The notes under the pieces: generated by a model
Database searches by the model: none
Told to the model about the DNA's origin: nothing
The model's input: only the letters and a program-made list of their open reading frames with translations
Program-made: the position numbers and the translations under genes
In this document: positions 36,522 through 37,980 of the stretch, one piece after another
Layout of the letters: each line of letters opens with the position of its first letter
How positions within the stretch are numbered: position 1 is the first letter of the stretch
Assembly: GCF_000633595.2 (NCBI RefSeq)
Contig: NZ_JIBU02000037.1
Coordinates: 1-37,980, forward strand
Direction of reading: 5' to 3'
DNA from: Clostridium drakei
Lineage (GTDB): Bacteria > Bacillota > Clostridia > Clostridiales > Clostridiaceae
DNA length: 37,980 bases

Positions 36522-37121
36522 ATGAAAAGAAAATTAGAAACTAAAGATAGGCGAATTAAAAAAACTCAAAAAAGCATACGTGATGCTTTAGTTGATCTAC
36601 TTTCAGAGAAGGATGTTTCTGAAATCACTATAAAAGAACTAGCAGAGAGAGCAAATATAAATCGTAAGACTTTCTACATGCATTATTCAAGTATAGATGA
36701 TATATTTGATAAAATAGAGAATGAAATTATTGAAAAACTTTTGCTTATTTTAGAAAAATATGATTTTTTTCAAGCACAATTTGATGGATATGCCTTTTTT
36801 ACTAGTTTAAATAATTTGATTACCGAAGACTACGATTTTTTTGAAAAGTTAGTTCGAGCAAATTCTTATAATTTTCTTTTTACTAAGGTAAAGAAAGTAT
36901 TAAAAGATACAATCATAGAAAAATTTCATGAAAAATTTGATATTGATAGGGAGATGTTAAGTTTATATACTGAATTTATTGCTTCTGGACTCATGTCTAT
37001 GTATGCTGAATGGTTTAGTATGAATTCAAAACTCTCTTTAGAAGACTTAGCAAAAGCAGGCAGTAATATTGCATTTAATGGAATTAAATCGATACTTGCA
37101 AAACAAGTGTCTTCTTTTTGA
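36522..37121 (+). CDS. TetR/AcrR-family regulator
   Basis: The 199-residue product has an N-terminal helix-turn-helix (about 12-58: KTQKSIRDALVDLL … ISEITIKELAERANINRKTFYMHYSS in outline) and an all-helical C-terminal ligand and dimer domain (about 75-190) like the DhaS/YcaN-type regulators. TTAGGGGGA precedes the ATG. It probably represses itself and the divergent CmpB/HD genes. The ligand is unknown. Confidence 0.88.
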   Translation: MKRKLETKDRRIKKTQKSIRDALVDLLSEKDVSEITIKELAERANINRKTFYMHYSSIDDIFDKIENEIIEKLLLILEKYDFFQAQFDGYAFFTSLNNLITEDYDFFEKLVRANSYNFLFTKVKKVLKDTIIEKFHEKFDIDREMLSLYTEFIASGLMSMYAEWFSMNSKLSLEDLAKAGSNIAFNGIKSILAKQVSSF

Positions 37122-37217
37122 TGAAACGCAGTTAAGGTAGGAAAAAGCATAAAAGTTTGTATATTATTACGTTGCTAGGTAATATGATAAATAATTGTTA
37201 TTTGAGAAGGTGAATAT

Positions 37218-37754
37218 ATGGAAAGAATATTAGATTGTGAAACGGTAGAAAGTATCTGTCAATCTCTTAGTAGTATTCTTGAACTTGATAGAAATAAAGA
37301 TAAATTTATATTCATTAGTTAAAGAAAAAATTGATGAATGTAAATGGGGAAAATTTAGAAAGAAAATAGAAACATCACTTTGCTTATTTATATAGGATGA
37401 AAGCAAGAGACGAATTTCATTGGGGCTCTATACAATGGTGGTAAAGGATGCCGCTTTTAGTAGTGAAGAGATTGGAAATCATGATTATCTTAAAATTCCA
37501 GAAATTGTGGAAGATATATGTGTTTGCTTTGAGAAAATTTATGGTATTAATCTTTATATAAGTAATTCTAAGTCTATGATTGTAATACCTGCCATGACTC
37601 AACGACAAAGTCTATTCCAAAAGGATCAATTGTTAAAATTGAAGAAATAGATAGAGTTTTAGTTGGATTGGTATATAGCTATGCACTTAAGTATTTACTA
37701 CGAATACTGCCAGAATAGTCTTTAAAAGAGCTTAAACAATTATTAAAAGATTAA
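37218..37754 (+). pseudogene. Frameshifted remnant of an unidentified gene
   Basis: A start with GAAGGTG upstream (ATG 37218) reads 34 codons to a stop. Protein-like stretches then continue in other frames: 37315-37395 (VKEKIDECKWGKF), 37397-37444 (MKARDEFHWGSIQWW), 37435-37608 (KIPEIVEDICVCFEKIYG), and 37608-37754 (PKGSIVKIEEIDRVLVGLVY). The last has an in-frame TAG followed by SLKELKQLLKD. At least four frameshifts and one nonsense change are needed. I do not recognise the parent protein, which would have been about 175 residues. The end of the region (37755-37870) has no gene. Confidence 0.65.
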
Positions 37755-37873
37755 AGAAGCTAAAGTAAAAAATTTGTTTAAAAAGCAGTCAGAAACTTTA
37801 AAAGAGTATACCTATATAATAAAAATAAAATAAGTTCGCATAGCAAATAGAATGCAGCTTATTTAAATGCTGA

Positions 37874-37927
37874 TATAATAATAAAACTCGGATAAATGTG
37901 GATACACCATCCGAGCCTTTATTTTTT
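37874..37927 (+). terminator. Hairpin-terminator unit with an upstream -10-like box
   Basis: TGATATAATA includes TATAAT (37874-37879). A hairpin CTCGGAT (37887-37893) with ATCCGAG (37909-37915), holding an inner GTG/CAC pair, follows, then CCTTTATTTTTT. The layout copies that at 35001-35076. It may end the degraded gene or be a tiny RNA unit. Confidence 0.65.
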
Positions 37928-37933
37928 ATTTAG

Positions 37934-37955
37934 TAGGAATTTAAAACTTTTTTGC
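37934..37955 (+). repeat. TARGAATTTAAAACTTTTT repeat, copy 2
   Basis: Partner of 35078-35098. It lies 7 bases after the hairpin tail and near the window end, so its full extent is unknown. Confidence 0.7.
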
Positions 37956-37980
37956 TCAAAAAAACATGCCGTTAGGCATT

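Noticed and set aside
37887-37927. Intact mobile element end at the window edge
   Set aside because: No transposase or terminal inverted repeats are seen; only a short direct repeat supports any mobility.

Overview
The window comes from a low-GC, strictly anaerobic Firmicute, almost certainly Clostridium sensu stricto. The clues are very AT-rich codon use, strong AGGAGG ribosome-binding sites, Re-citrate synthase, reverse rubrerythrin, SAM-I riboswitches, a CooS-family protein and a folate-dependent hut operon. It resembles the acetogen or C. kluyveri-like group, but the species cannot be fixed from the sequence alone. It is a chromosomal, mostly metabolic segment. I see no phage, insertion sequence or CRISPR array.

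Layout. 1-1030: the 3' part of a tRNA-Asn and its terminator, then about 0.9 kb of non-coding DNA holding two very long imperfect palindromes. 1031-2822: a secreted metallo-beta-lactamase-fold lipoprotein (-) and a PlsC acyltransferase (+). 2912-3024: a repeat and a small gene remnant. 3307-5811: Re-citrate synthase and isocitrate dehydrogenase, two steps of the route to 2-oxoglutarate and glutamate. 5932-12414: a methionine block with metY-hom on the minus strand and metH plus a TIM-barrel protein on the plus strand, each half headed by its own SAM-I riboswitch. 12658-13203: reverse rubrerythrin behind a palindromic promoter. 13592-18619: a polar amino acid ABC transporter followed by argG-argH, with an ARG-box-like site at the transporter promoter. 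18679-19494: a DUF378 membrane protein and an Lrp/AsnC regulator (-).

20162-31703 is the histidine-utilisation region. It starts with a 1015-residue winged-helix/BTAD/ATPase/TPR regulator, followed by glutamate formimidoyltransferase, hutU, hutI, fchA, hutH and an APC-type permease. Histidine is converted to formiminoglutamate, and its one-carbon unit goes onto tetrahydrofolate. The hut promoter has a -10 box, no -35 box, and repeated TAGACGTT elements, which suggests activator dependence.

31761-37754 holds two small hypothetical proteins, a CooS-family protein, a probable small RNA locus, an HD-domain protein overlapping a CmpB-type membrane protein, a divergent TetR regulator, and a frameshifted pseudogene. 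A hairpin plus a 21-22 base repeat occurs on both sides of the last 2.9 kb.

Most notable: the CooS-like protein (32758-34677) keeps most active-site cluster ligands but has Ile-Glu where true CO dehydrogenases have the Cys-Cys that supplies a C-cluster ligand. This is the signature of the deviant CooS-V type, which carries an Fe-S-O hybrid cluster rather than a nickel cluster. It should not be read as a CO dehydrogenase without testing. Second are the paired giant palindromes near the tRNA and the candidate operator of the hut regulator.
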